A stretch of 47,197 bases of DNA from Candidatus Hydrothermus pacificus (GTDB taxonomy: Bacteria > Hydrothermota > Hydrothermia > Hydrothermales > Hydrothermaceae). Both the position numbers and the translations under genes were made by a program. The stretch lies in contig MTOH01000005.1 in assembly GCA_002011615.1 (NCBI GenBank), positions 1 to 47,197 on the forward strand, written 5' to 3'. The notes beneath the pieces are model-generated. The model searched no databases. It saw only the letters and a list, made by a program, of their open reading frames with translations, and had not been told where the DNA came from. This document shows positions 25,414 through 34,409 of the stretch, piece by piece; the stretch's first letter is position 1; each line of letters starts with the position of its first letter.

Positions 25414-26428
25414 GATACTTAAAAATCTGTCAGAAATTTTTGGCCCCTCGGGCAAAGAAGACAGGGTAAGAGATTATCTAAAAAAATTACTTGAATCCCA
25501 TGTAGAAGAAGTGGAAGAGGACTTTCTCGGAAATCTCTACATGAGAAAGGGCACAGGTAGACCAGAAGTTTTACTCTGTGCTCATATGGATGAAGTGGGT
25601 TTTATAATTAAAGGGATTACAGAAGATGGTTTTCTGAAATTTACACCTGTTGGTGGCATTGACCCTGAAATTTTACCCGGAAAAAAAGTTGTTTTTGAAA
25701 ATGGTAAAAACGGAGTTATAGGTTACAAGCCTTTCCACCTGCAGAAAAAGGAAGAAAGAGGCAAAAAAATTTCCTTTAATGACCTTGTCATAGATGCAGG
25801 TATGCATGATAGAAAAGAAGCTGAGAGAAATTTTTCCCCCGGTGATTATGCAGTTTTTGATACTTCTTTTAAAGAGTCTGGCAAAAGGTTTATTAAAGGT
25901 AAAGCTTTTGATGATAGAGTGGGATGTGCTATAATTGCAGAGATACTCAGAAATTTTGATTTTGAGTTTAAGGTTACCGCACTTTTCTCTGTTCAGGAAG
26001 AACTGGGTTTAAGGGGAGCGAAGATAGGGGGAGAAAGAGTGAAACCCGATATTTCGCTTATTATTGAGGGAACTGCAGCAGGCGATTTTTATCAAAGAGA
26101 TGGTAAAGATTTCCCTTTTCTGGGTAAAGGTCCTGTTCTCACTGTGCTTGACAGGTCGTGTGTTGTGGATAAAGAGCTTTTGAATTATCTCGGGGAAATT
26201 TCTAAAAAAAATAAAATCCCCTACCAGTATAAGAAACCTCTTATAGGCGGTACTGACGCAGGAATGATTCAGTTATCAGGGGAAGGAGTCAGGGTCGGGA
26301 TAATCTCTGTTCCAATAAGATATATCCATTCTCCTGTCTCTTTAGCAGAAAATAAAGATGTAAGAATGACATTTTCACTTGCATTCAATTTTTTAAAGGA
26401 GGTAAAAAGAATATGGAAAAGATTTTAA
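25406..26428 (+). CDS. M42-family aminopeptidase
   Basis: A 340-residue M42 (FrvX/TET-type) metallo-aminopeptidase, normally a self-compartmentalised dodecamer that trims peptides in the cytoplasm. The two-metal site is intact: His60 and Asp62 (CAHMDEVGF), Asp169 (KAFDDRVG), catalytic Glu198 with Glu199 (VQEELGLRGA), an acidic Glu221 (IIEGT) and His308 (PIRYIHSP). GGTDAGMI is also typical. The only start that keeps the N-terminus (IEILKNLSEIFGPSG) is a TTG at 25406, inside the end of the preceding gene; no ATG is available before the conserved region. It is followed by a degenerate paralogue overlapping by 16 nt. Confidence 0.92.
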   Translation: MIEILKNLSEIFGPSGKEDRVRDYLKKLLESHVEEVEEDFLGNLYMRKGTGRPEVLLCAHMDEVGFIIKGITEDGFLKFTPVGGIDPEILPGKKVVFENGKNGVIGYKPFHLQKKEERGKKISFNDLVIDAGMHDRKEAERNFSPGDYAVFDTSFKESGKRFIKGKAFDDRVGCAIIAEILRNFDFEFKVTALFSVQEELGLRGAKIGGERVKPDISLIIEGTAAGDFYQRDGKDFPFLGKGPVLTVLDRSCVVDKELLNYLGEISKKNKIPYQYKKPLIGGTDAGMIQLSGEGVRVGIISVPIRYIHSPVSLAENKDVRMTFSLAFNFLKEVKRIWKRF

Positions 26429-27333
26429 AAGAAATTACATACAAATTTGGAGCACTAGGGGATGAAAATGAAATAATAGAGTATATTAAAAATAAGGTGG
26501 TCAAAAACTTCAGAATCACTGATGATGTGCTTGGCAATCTGTATGTTTATAAAAATAAGAGTGCCAGGATATCAGTCCTTACACCCGTTGATGAAGCAAG
26601 CTTTTTTATCGCTGGTGAGCAAAAAGGTTTTTTTAGATTTAAAATAATAGGAGATTATTCTGCAATTCAATTGGTGGATAGAATAGTTTTATTTAAGGAC
26701 AGGAAACGAGGTATAATAAGAAATATAAGTGAAAAGGATTCTCCTGAGCTGAGCGACCTGGGTGTTGAGATGCTTGATTCAAAAAAGCCTGGTATAGGTG
26801 AGCCTTTTATTATAGAACCTTCTTTCTACAAAAGAAAAGATTTATTCTTATCCACGAATCTTGATTCAAGAGCAGGAGTTGCCTTCGCTCTAAACTTTTT
26901 ATTGAAAAATAAACTTTCCCACTCTCTGAAATTTATTTTTCTTTGCCAGACCAGAATGAGAGAAAAGAGTTATTATATTGCTGGCAGAGAGGAAAAGTCT
27001 GAGATTTACATTATTCTAAGGACTTCTCCGTGCAAAGATGGGATAGAAATAGGTAGAGGACCTGTTATAAATATTTTCAGTAGGAATTATGTTCTTCCTG
27101 TAGATTTTAAAAATAAAATTTTGGAGATATTAAAAAAATCGCGCCTGAAGTTTCAACTCAAAGCTGAAGAAGATTTTTCCTACTTTCCTGTTTATCTTAA
27201 ATCTTCAGGGACAAAAAAAGTTCTTGAAATTTCTATACCTTTAAAATATCACAAAAATATTTATAAAAAAATAAGCAAGAAGGACATTCTAATTTTAAAT
27301 AGTCTGTTTGAAAATTTTATAAAAAAGCTTTAA
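26413..27333 (+). CDS. Degenerate M42 peptidase paralogue, probably inactive
   Basis: A 306-residue protein that aligns along its length with the M42 peptidase just upstream (MEKILKEITYKFGALG against MIEILKNLSEIFGPSG; DDVLGNLYVYKN against EDFLGNLYMRKG). Metal and catalytic residues have changed: the His of AHMDE is Pro58 (LTPVDEA), the catalytic Glu pair is Thr180-Arg181, the later acidic ligand is in an ILRTS context, and the C-terminal His of RYIHSP is replaced in LKYHKN. The reading frame is intact and has a strong AGGAGG ribosome-binding site in the end of the upstream gene, so it is made rather than decaying. It could be a regulatory or structural partner in a mixed oligomer; that is inference. 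Confidence 0.82.
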   Translation: MEKILKEITYKFGALGDENEIIEYIKNKVVKNFRITDDVLGNLYVYKNKSARISVLTPVDEASFFIAGEQKGFFRFKIIGDYSAIQLVDRIVLFKDRKRGIIRNISEKDSPELSDLGVEMLDSKKPGIGEPFIIEPSFYKRKDLFLSTNLDSRAGVAFALNFLLKNKLSHSLKFIFLCQTRMREKSYYIAGREEKSEIYIILRTSPCKDGIEIGRGPVINIFSRNYVLPVDFKNKILEILKKSRLKFQLKAEEDFSYFPVYLKSSGTKKVLEISIPLKYHKNIYKKISKKDILILNSLFENFIKKL

Positions 27334-27347
27334 ACTATTAATGTTAT

Positions 27348-28079
27348 ATGAAAAAAGAAGGTTACTATATTGTGATTTCACCTTTAAAGGGTGATAAAAG
27401 AAGGGATGTTTTTCTTTCTGGTTTCAGACTCAAACTGATTAAAGTGTTTCTATTTTTATCAATTTTAATGATACCTCTATTAATTTATTCTGTATATTAT
27501 CTTTATAGTAATATTGCAAATTACATTTATCTAAAAAAGAAGGTGGCAGAATATGAATCAAAAATGAAGAAACTGGGAGTGCTTGAGGAAAGACTGGATA
27601 AGATTACAGAGTATACTAAAAAGATAAATTACATGCTCGGAGTAAAAAAAACATCAAAAAATGTGGTTGCAGGAACAGAAGAAAATTTTAACAGACCAGG
27701 GAATCTGCAAGATGATAATTTTATATTACCTGTGGAGGGAATTATAAGCAGGTCTTTTTCTAAGGAGCATCCCGCAATTGATATTGTTGTTCCTGCAGGT
27801 ACACCTGTTGTTGCCTGCATGGATGGTACTGTAGTGGAAGCGGGATTCTCAAATTATCTGGGTTTTTATATAAAGTTGAAGCACAATGGTGGTTTTCATT
27901 CCCTTTACGGACACCTTAGAAGAATATTTGTTAAAAATGGAGAAAGTGTGAATAAAGGTGAGATTATAGGAGAAGTGGGGTCAACCGGTAAAAGCACAGG
28001 ACCTCACCTGCATTTTGAAATGTTAAAAAATGGAAAACCTTTTAACCCTGCATTTATTTATTTTGCAAAAATTTTTTAA
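27348..28079 (+). CDS. Membrane-anchored M23 peptidoglycan endopeptidase
   Basis: A 243-residue protein with one N-terminal transmembrane helix (about 31-53), a short coiled coil (about 60-90) and a LytM/M23 domain (about 128-240). The zinc site shows His and Asp in HPAIDI, then SLYGHL and HLHFE; GTPVVACMDGTVVEAG and VGSTGKSTGPHLHFE are typical. Such proteins cleave peptidoglycan cross-links in the periplasm during growth or division. The N-terminus (KxGYYIxI ... F..GFRLKL) resembles that of the second M23 protein at 35051-35944, so the two are probably paralogues. It sits between the M42 pair and the binding-protein/TonB fusion gene. Confidence 0.9.
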   Translation: MKKEGYYIVISPLKGDKRRDVFLSGFRLKLIKVFLFLSILMIPLLIYSVYYLYSNIANYIYLKKKVAEYESKMKKLGVLEERLDKITEYTKKINYMLGVKKTSKNVVAGTEENFNRPGNLQDDNFILPVEGIISRSFSKEHPAIDIVVPAGTPVVACMDGTVVEAGFSNYLGFYIKLKHNGGFHSLYGHLRRIFVKNGESVNKGEIIGEVGSTGKSTGPHLHFEMLKNGKPFNPAFIYFAKIF

Positions 28080-28094
28080 AAAGGGGGTGATGCT

Positions 28095-30224
28095 ATGAAA
28101 TTTTTCAGGGTTTCAGGATTTGTTCTCATATCCACCCTTTTCCTTTTATGTATTAAGGTGGAAAGAAAACCCTCCTCCCTTGCTGAAAAAGGAGGGATTC
28201 TCAGAATCGGTATGCTTAAAGAACCGTTGAATCTGAATCCTCTTTTTCCATCTCTTGCTGAACCCAATCCCTTCTATGATCTGATTTTTCAACCTCTGTT
28301 CCGCATTGAAAAGGAAAAAGTGATCCCTGTTCTTGCTGAATCATGGGAATTTTCAGAGGACCTCAAATCAATAACATTTTATTTAAGAAAAGGAGTTAAA
28401 TGGCATGATGGAAAAGAATTTACCTCTGAAGATGTTGTTTTTACTTATAACATGATAAAAGACCCTGAGATGAACTCTCCCCTCAAAGCACAATTGCGTT
28501 TCATAAAATCAGTTGTTCCTCTTGGAAAATATAAAGTTAAATATAACTTTTCAGGTGTTTATCTCTATGAACTTTTTGACTGTAACCTTTATCCATTGCC
28601 TTCTCATATTTTGAAGGGTAATAAGGATATGAGCAAATTTTCGGAAAATCCTGTTGGCCTGGGTCCTTATAAGGTTAAAAACTGGATAAAAGGAAATTTA
28701 CTCGAGCTTGAATCAAATGAGAACTATTTTCTATTTACTCCTCTTGTAAAAACTATTTATTTTAAATTTTATGATTCTCCTAAAACTGTTGCTCTTGCCT
28801 ATGAACAGGGAAGAATAGATATTGCTCTGGACCTCACTCCAGAGGAAATCTTATATCTTAAAGAGAAAAATTTGACCTTCAATGCTGTTACAGGGAACAG
28901 GGTGTTTTTTATAGGTTTTAACCTGGAAAAGTTCCCATACAATGAGCTTAACTTCAGAAAGGCAATTTCATCCCTTATAAACAAAGATGAGCTCATTTCA
29001 AGGGCTGTGGGTGGTTATGCAGAAAAAACTTTTTCTCCTTTACCACCTCATCATTGGGCTTATGACCCCTCATTAAAGGACGTTCCCTTTAATCCTGATG
29101 AGGCAGAGAAACTCCTTTCATCTCTGGGGTTTGAAAATAGAGATAGGGACCCCTATCTTGAATTGAATAGAAAGAAGTTTACCATGAAAATCCTGACTGA
29201 AAATGAACCTTTTAAAAAGAAGGTTGCAGAAATAATAAAAGAGTATATTGAGAAATCTGGAATAAGGTGTGAGGTTGACTCGGTTCCTGCGCTGGATTTT
29301 GTCAGGAGGCTTAGAGATAAAGATTTTGATGTATATCTTTTCTCCTGGAGCATGAGTGAAAAAGTTGACCTTATACCTCTCTGGCATTCCAAATACGGGA
29401 TATTTAACTTTACCGGATTTAAAAATAGCGAACTTGACAGGTATCTTGAGAATTCAATACTCACTATAAATCAGGAGAAGAGTAAACAAAATTTTTCCAT
29501 GAGTCAAAAGATTCTTCTTGAAAAGCTTCCTTCTATTTATCTTTTTGTAAACAAAAATCTGGTGGCTTTTTCAGACAGGGTTAAAGGCCTTGACCAATAC
29601 CTTGCATCTCCTATATCAAACCTTGATTTAGCATGGGTGCCAAAGAATATGCAGGAGATCGCGGTTGATTTTGAATTAAAAACCGAAGAGGAAAAACCAG
29701 AAGAAGAAATAAAAGAAGAAAAACCTGCAAAGCCTGTGGAAAAACCTGCAACACCTCCTCCAGCAGCAGAAGAAATTTTAAGAAAAGAACTGGCTAAGAA
29801 AACAGAAGAGGTTTTACCTGCGCCTGTTGAAGAAGAAACACCTCCCCCATCTAAAAAAGAAGTAACAGAGGCACCTCCTTTAGAAGAAAAGAAAGAGGAG
29901 GTAAAGGCAGAGGAGACACCGCCTCCATCCAAACCCAAACCCCGTGAGCCTCAACTTGTTGCACAGGCAAAGATATTGAAGATGGCAAGACCTGTATACC
30001 CTGAAGAAGCAAAGAAATTAAATTTGAGAGGAATGGCAATTGTAAGAGTTCTTGTAAACAAAAACGGAAGAGTGGTGAAGGCAGAAATACTTAAAAGCTC
30101 TAAATTTCCTATTCTTGATGAGTCTGCTCTTGAAGCTGCAAAACAATTTGTTTTTGAACCTGTGAAAGATGAAGAAGGTGAACCAGTTGAATTTTTCACA
30201 AATATACCCTTCAGATTCCCGTAA
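28095..30224 (+). CDS. Family 5 substrate-binding protein fused to a TonB C-terminal domain
   Basis: A single 709-residue open frame with three parts. Residues about 7-20 form a hydrophobic export segment ending FLLC; the lipobox is poor (Leu before Cys), so it may be a lipoprotein signal or an uncleaved anchor. Residues about 33-520 are an SBP_bac_5 (oligopeptide/dipeptide) binding domain: LRIGMLKEPLNLNPLF, LAESWEFSEDLKSITFYLRKGVKWHDG, NPVGLGPYKV. Residues about 525-630 are a Glu/Lys/Pro linker with repeated ETPPPSK. Residues 631-709 are a TonB_C domain (PVYPEEAKKLNLRGMAIVRV, NGRVVKAEILKSS, LDESALEAAKQFVFEPV). Known TonB proteins carry this domain behind a simple inner-membrane helix. No permease, ATPase or ExbBD genes are near. 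The GGGGTGATG ribosome-binding site supports the start. Confidence 0.88.
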   Translation: MKFFRVSGFVLISTLFLLCIKVERKPSSLAEKGGILRIGMLKEPLNLNPLFPSLAEPNPFYDLIFQPLFRIEKEKVIPVLAESWEFSEDLKSITFYLRKGVKWHDGKEFTSEDVVFTYNMIKDPEMNSPLKAQLRFIKSVVPLGKYKVKYNFSGVYLYELFDCNLYPLPSHILKGNKDMSKFSENPVGLGPYKVKNWIKGNLLELESNENYFLFTPLVKTIYFKFYDSPKTVALAYEQGRIDIALDLTPEEILYLKEKNLTFNAVTGNRVFFIGFNLEKFPYNELNFRKAISSLINKDELISRAVGGYAEKTFSPLPPHHWAYDPSLKDVPFNPDEAEKLLSSLGFENRDRDPYLELNRKKFTMKILTENEPFKKKVAEIIKEYIEKSGIRCEVDSVPALDFVRRLRDKDFDVYLFSWSMSEKVDLIPLWHSKYGIFNFTGFKNSELDRYLENSILTINQEKSKQNFSMSQKILLEKLPSIYLFVNKNLVAFSDRVKGLDQYLASPISNLDLAWVPKNMQEIAVDFELKTEEEKPEEEIKEEKPAKPVEKPATPPPAAEEILRKELAKKTEEVLPAPVEEETPPPSKKEVTEAPPLEEKKEEVKAEETPPPSKPKPREPQLVAQAKILKMARPVYPEEAKKLNLRGMAIVRVLVNKNGRVVKAEILKSSKFPILDESALEAAKQFVFEPVKDEEGEPVEFFTNIPFRFP

Positions 30225-31275
30225 AAAAGAAGAGTATTTTATAAAATTATGTCTTGAGCTTGCGAGTCTGGGAAAGGGAAGTGTATCGCCAAATCCGCTG
30301 GTGGGGGCAGTAGTTGTAAAGAACAACAGAATTGTTGGCATAGGATATCATAAAAGACCGGGATTATCGCATGCAGAAAAAATAGCAATTGATGATGCAG
30401 GAAAAGATGCCAGAGGTGCAGACCTTTATGTCAATCTTGAACCCTGCGTTCACTACGGGAGAACCCCTCCCTGTGTTGATTACATAATAAAAAAAGGAAT
30501 AAAAAGAGTTTATATAGGAACTGTGGACCCGAATCCCGTGGTTAAAGGGAAGGGGCTGAGAAAGCTTAAAAGGGCAGGTTTGGATGCGAAATCTGGTATC
30601 CTTGAGCAAGAATGCAGAGATTTGAACAGAAAATATTTTACCTTTTATGAAAAAAACAAAATCTTTGTGGCACTTAAACTTGCCATTTCTCTTGATGGCA
30701 AGATAGCAACTGAGAAAGGAGAATCAAAATGGATTTCTTCTGAAAGTTCAAGAGTATATGCCCACAAACTAAGAGGAGAATTTGATTTAATAGCAGTAGG
30801 CAGAAATACACTGTTAAAGGATGATTCTTCTCTTGTGCCGTATCTTTGTTATTCGCCATCACCCCCTGTGCCGGTGATAATTTGTTCCAGAAAGATCAAT
30901 TTTAATAGAAAGGTTTTTAAACTGCATAAAAGAGTTATTCTTGCTACACCGGTCTCTTATAAAAATCTGCCTGAAAATGTTGAAATTTTAAAAACAAAAG
31001 TCAAAGATAAAAAAGTTGATCTAAAAAATATGTTAAAAAGACTGCACGAAAAAGGTTTTCAGAGTATACTTTTTGAAGGTGGTGCTGAATTGGTTTCCTC
31101 TTTACTTAAAAACAACCTTATAGATGAATATCATATATTTATTACACCTTTTATAATTGGTAGTGGAATTTCTGCATTCAAATCCTTTAAACTGAAATCA
31201 CTTTCTCAAAAAAGAATTTTAGACATAAAGGAGATGAAAACCTTTGATGGGACAATTTACTTGAGACTTTCATGA
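30169..31275 (+). CDS. ribD: Riboflavin biosynthesis protein RibD (deaminase/reductase)
   Basis: A bifunctional enzyme of about 360 residues for two early riboflavin steps. The deaminase domain has PNPLVGAVVV, zinc ligands His68, Cys93 and Cys102 with Glu70 (HAE; PCVHYGRTPPC). The reductase domain starts near residue 160 (VALKLAISLDGKIATEKGESKWISS) and includes AVGRNTLLKDD, ILFEGGAELVSSLL and the C-terminal strand. The available ATG at 30169 overlaps the preceding gene by 56 nt and gives about 15 extra residues; a TTG at 30187 is an alternative, as the family normally begins near residue 20. No other rib genes are adjacent. It overlaps aspS by 4 nt. Confidence 0.93.
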   Translation: MKKVNQLNFSQIYPSDSRKKEEYFIKLCLELASLGKGSVSPNPLVGAVVVKNNRIVGIGYHKRPGLSHAEKIAIDDAGKDARGADLYVNLEPCVHYGRTPPCVDYIIKKGIKRVYIGTVDPNPVVKGKGLRKLKRAGLDAKSGILEQECRDLNRKYFTFYEKNKIFVALKLAISLDGKIATEKGESKWISSESSRVYAHKLRGEFDLIAVGRNTLLKDDSSLVPYLCYSPSPPVPVIICSRKINFNRKVFKLHKRVILATPVSYKNLPENVEILKTKVKDKKVDLKNMLKRLHEKGFQSILFEGGAELVSSLLKNNLIDEYHIFITPFIIGSGISAFKSFKLKSLSQKRILDIKEMKTFDGTIYLRLS

Positions 31276-32984
31276 AAACGAGTTTCAGAGATATTTACTG
31301 CGGTGAAGTGAGTGATAGGTTCATAGGTAAAGAGTTAAAGCTTTGCGGATGGATAAAAAGGGTAAGAGATCTCGGTGGAATGATATTTTTTGATTTAAAA
31401 GATAGGGAAGGTTATATCCAGTGTTTTGTTGAAAAGGCAAATACAAAAGTATACAATATTGTTAAAGATATTAGAATGGAAGATTGTGTATGGATAAAGG
31501 GTATGGTGAGAGAGAGAAAAGATAAGAACCCAAATATAAAAACAGGTAATGTTGAGATTGAGGTTTTTGAAATCAAACTTTTTAACAGGTCTTCTGAATT
31601 ACCCTTTTTAGTAGAGGATGACATCAATGTATTTGAGGAAACCAGGCTTAAATACAGGTTTCTTGACCTTAAAAGACCTTTGATGCAAAATAATATTATT
31701 CTTAAACACAGATTTGTTCAGATTGTAAGAGACAATCTGAATAAAAAAGGTTTTATTGAAGTGGAAACCCCTTATCTTTCAAAAAGCACTCCTGAAGGTG
31801 CAAGAGATTTTCTGGTTCCATCAAGATTGGCTCCTGGCAAATTTTATGCCCTTCCCCAGTCTCCTCAACTTTATAAACAAATTTTAATGGTTAGCGGTTT
31901 TGACAGGTATTATCAATTCGCAAGATGTTTTAGAGATGAGGATTTGAGAAAGGATAGACAGCCTGAATTTACCCAACTTGACATAGAAATGAGCTTTGTA
32001 GAAGAAGAGGATGTTTTTCAGATGATTGAAGAACTGTTTGAGGATATCTTTAACAGACTTTTTATGAAAACTTTAAATTGCCCTTTTCCCCGTTTGACTT
32101 ATTTTACATCTCTTAATAAGTATGGAAGTGATAAACCAGACTTAAGAGTTAACTGGGAAATAAAAGATTTTACAAACCTTTTAAAAGATAAAGGTATAAA
32201 AATTTTTGAAGGATGTGAGGCAATCCTATCTCTGGAAATAGATGTTGACATAACGAGAAAAAAAGTAGAGGAACTGAATGAATTTGTTAAATCACAGGGA
32301 GGAAAGGGTGTTACTTATGTAAAATATACTGATTCTTTGAGTGGTCCTTTATCCAGATTCATAAGTGCTGATTACTTAAAAAAGGGAAATGTTTATCTAT
32401 TTGTTGCAGATAAAAAGGAAAAAGCCATTTTTATACTTGGGAGGTTGAGAGAAAAGTGTATTAAACTACTGGAACCAGAGTTGAAAGAAGATTTTTCCTT
32501 TGTGTGGATTACTGAATTTCCATTATATGTATGGGATGAAGAAGAGAAAAGATGGGAACCTGCACATCATCCCTTTACAATGCCGAGGAATCCTGGTGAC
32601 ATTGATAAATCCCCCCGAGAGGTCATAGGAAGGCAGTATGACCTTGTTTTAAATGGAGTTGAAATAGGCTCAGGAAGCATAAGAAACCATGACCCTGAGT
32701 TGCAGAGGAAGATTTTGAAAAAAATGGGATACTCTGATGAAGATATAGAAAAAAGGTTTGGGTTCTTTTTAAGTGCTTTAAGTTATGGTGCTCCTCCTCA
32801 TGGTGGTATTGCTCTGGGGCTTGACAGAATAATTGTGACCCTTCTGGGGCTTGGTTCAATCAGGGATGTAATTCCCTTTCCTAAGACAGCAAAGGGATAT
32901 GCCCTTTTTGAAGGGGCACCTTCTGAAGTTGGAAAAGAACAACTTAAAGATTTAAAATTAGAGTTGAAAAATGAAAACGATTAA
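31272..32984 (+). CDS. aspS: Aspartyl-tRNA synthetase
   Basis: A 570-residue bacterial-type class IIb synthetase that attaches aspartate to tRNA-Asp. The N-terminal OB fold is WIKRVRDLGGMIFFDLKDREGYIQ. Motif 1 lies in RFVQIVRDNLNKKGFIEVETPYLSKSTPEGARDFLVPSR; motif 2 is YQFARCFRDEDLRKDRQPEFTQLDIEMSF; motif 3 is GGIALGLDRIIV. A GAD-type insertion region is present between motifs 2 and 3. Length is near normal for the family. Whether it also charges tRNA-Asn cannot be told from what I see. It starts ATGA over the ribD stop and overlaps pyrR by 14 nt; no T-box or other leader is possible at this packed position. Confidence 0.97.
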   Translation: MKTSFRDIYCGEVSDRFIGKELKLCGWIKRVRDLGGMIFFDLKDREGYIQCFVEKANTKVYNIVKDIRMEDCVWIKGMVRERKDKNPNIKTGNVEIEVFEIKLFNRSSELPFLVEDDINVFEETRLKYRFLDLKRPLMQNNIILKHRFVQIVRDNLNKKGFIEVETPYLSKSTPEGARDFLVPSRLAPGKFYALPQSPQLYKQILMVSGFDRYYQFARCFRDEDLRKDRQPEFTQLDIEMSFVEEEDVFQMIEELFEDIFNRLFMKTLNCPFPRLTYFTSLNKYGSDKPDLRVNWEIKDFTNLLKDKGIKIFEGCEAILSLEIDVDITRKKVEELNEFVKSQGGKGVTYVKYTDSLSGPLSRFISADYLKKGNVYLFVADKKEKAIFILGRLREKCIKLLEPELKEDFSFVWITEFPLYVWDEEEKRWEPAHHPFTMPRNPGDIDKSPREVIGRQYDLVLNGVEIGSGSIRNHDPELQRKILKKMGYSDEDIEKRFGFFLSALSYGAPPHGGIALGLDRIIVTLLGLGSIRDVIPFPKTAKGYALFEGAPSEVGKEQLKDLKLELKNEND

Positions 32985-33519
32985 AAAAAGAAAAATAATG
33001 GATGAAGTTGACATAGGAAGAACCGTAGAGAGACTTTCTTCTGAGATTCTTGAAAGGCATAAGAAATATGAGAAAATCGCGCTTATAGGAATAAGAACAA
33101 GAGGGGCTCCACTTGCGAGAAGGATTAAGGAAATACTTGATAAAAAAACAGGAATTGAAATACCTCTTGGTATACTTGATATAACCTTTTATAGAGATGA
33201 CCTTCAAAAAGTATCAGAAAGCCCGGAGGTCAAAAGCACACTTCTTGATTTTAATGTTAATGATAAGGAAATAATCCTTATAGATGATGTTCTCTATACA
33301 GGCAGGACTATTCGCAGTGCTCTTGATGCGGTTGTGGATTTTGGAAGACCTGATAAAATAGAACTTCTTGTTCTTATTGACAGAGGGCATAGGGAGTTGC
33401 CAATTCACCCTGATTATTTAGGAAGAAAAGTTGCAACTTCTAAGAAAGAGAATGTAGAGGTAAGGCTTAAAGAAGTAGATGGTAAAGATGAGGTTGTTAT
33501 AACTGAAATAAAAACATGA
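32971..33519 (+). CDS. pyrR: PyrR-type regulator / uracil phosphoribosyltransferase
   Basis: A 182-residue phosphoribosyltransferase with the PRPP-binding motif IILIDDVLYTGRTIRSAL, the IALIGIRTRGAPLARRI segment, LGILDITFYRDDL and DRGHRELPIHPDYLGR, all typical of PyrR. PyrR binds pyr mRNA in response to UMP and also makes UMP from uracil. No pyrimidine biosynthesis gene is nearby, so its regulatory target must be elsewhere, or it serves mainly as the enzyme. The first ATG (32971) overlaps aspS by 14 nt; a second ATG nine codons later would also fit the family, and no strong ribosome-binding site distinguishes them. Confidence 0.92.
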   Translation: MKTIKKRKIMDEVDIGRTVERLSSEILERHKKYEKIALIGIRTRGAPLARRIKEILDKKTGIEIPLGILDITFYRDDLQKVSESPEVKSTLLDFNVNDKEIILIDDVLYTGRTIRSALDAVVDFGRPDKIELLVLIDRGHRELPIHPDYLGRKVATSKKENVEVRLKEVDGKDEVVITEIKT

Positions 33520-33536
33520 TTTAGAAAGGAGGCTAT

Positions 33537-34403
33537 ATGGCAATTCTTCTCTCTGAGAACACCAGAGTGGTGGTGCAGGGCATTACAGGAAGGGATGGCT
33601 CTTTTCACACCAAACAGATGCTTGAATACGGAACAAAAATTGTTGCGGGAGTGACACCGGGAAAAAGGGGAGAGGTGGTTCACGGAGTCCCTGTATTCAA
33701 TTCTGTGCATGAGGCAGTAAATGAAACAGGTGCGAATACTTCCATTATATTTGTTCCTGCGAAATTTGCACAGGATGCCATATACGAATCAATAGATGCG
33801 GGTATAAAGTTGATAGTTGCTATAACAGAAGGCATACCTGCTCTGTATATGGCAGAGGTTATGAGCTACATCAAGGGCAGGGATGTTAGAATAATAGGAC
33901 CAAATTGTCCCGGTATAATTGCCCCGGACATTGCAAAGGTTGGAATCATGCCTGGTCAGATATTTAAAAAAGGACCTGTAGGTGTGGTTTCCAGAAGTGG
34001 AACTCTTACTTATGAGGTGGTGTCTCATCTTACAAATAAAGGATTGGGACAATCTACTGCAATAGGCATTGGAGGTGACCCGATTATAGGGACGAGATTT
34101 GTAGATGTTCTGGAGCTCTTTGAACAGGATAAGGAAACAAAGGGGATTGTTCTCATAGGTGAGATTGGAGGCACTGATGAAGAGGAATCTGCACATTACA
34201 TAAAGAAACATGTTTCAAAACCTGTTGTGGGTTTCATCGCAGGAAGAACTGCTCCACCTGAGAAGAGAATGGGACATGCAGGAGCAATAATTTCAGGTGG
34301 TAAGGGAACTGCAGAGAGCAAAATAAAGGCTCTTGAAGATGCAGGTGTGAGAGTTGCCGCAGAACCTCAGGAAATCGCAGAAATTATGGAGAAACTCCTT
34401 TGA
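33537..34403 (+). CDS. sucD: Succinyl-CoA synthetase alpha subunit
   Basis: A 288-residue alpha subunit of succinate-CoA ligase. It has [34 protein letters not shown] (CoA-binding fold), [33 protein letters not shown] and phospho-acceptor His247 in [10 protein letters not shown]. Length and motifs are normal. The beta subunit gene sucC, usually just upstream, is not here; its place is taken by pyrR. The enzyme needs SucC, so that must lie elsewhere. An AAAGGAGG ribosome-binding site precedes the ATG. Confidence 0.96.
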   Translation: MAILLSENTRVVVQGITGRDGSFHTKQMLEYGTKIVAGVTPGKRGEVVHGVPVFNSVHEAVNETGANTSIIFVPAKFAQDAIYESIDAGIKLIVAITEGIPALYMAEVMSYIKGRDVRIIGPNCPGIIAPDIAKVGIMPGQIFKKGPVGVVSRSGTLTYEVVSHLTNKGLGQSTAIGIGGDPIIGTRFVDVLELFEQDKETKGIVLIGEIGGTDEEESAHYIKKHVSKPVVGFIAGRTAPPEKRMGHAGAIISGGKGTAESKIKALEDAGVRVAAEPQEIAEIMEKLL

Positions 34404-34409
34404 TTTGAT

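Noticed and set aside
26413-27333. Reading the second M42-like gene as a pseudogene
   Set aside because: The frame is intact over 306 codons with a strong ribosome-binding site; the changes are at active-site positions rather than random stops or frameshifts.
31272-31290. T-box or other leader control of aspS
   Set aside because: The gene overlaps ribD by 4 nt, leaving no untranslated leader.
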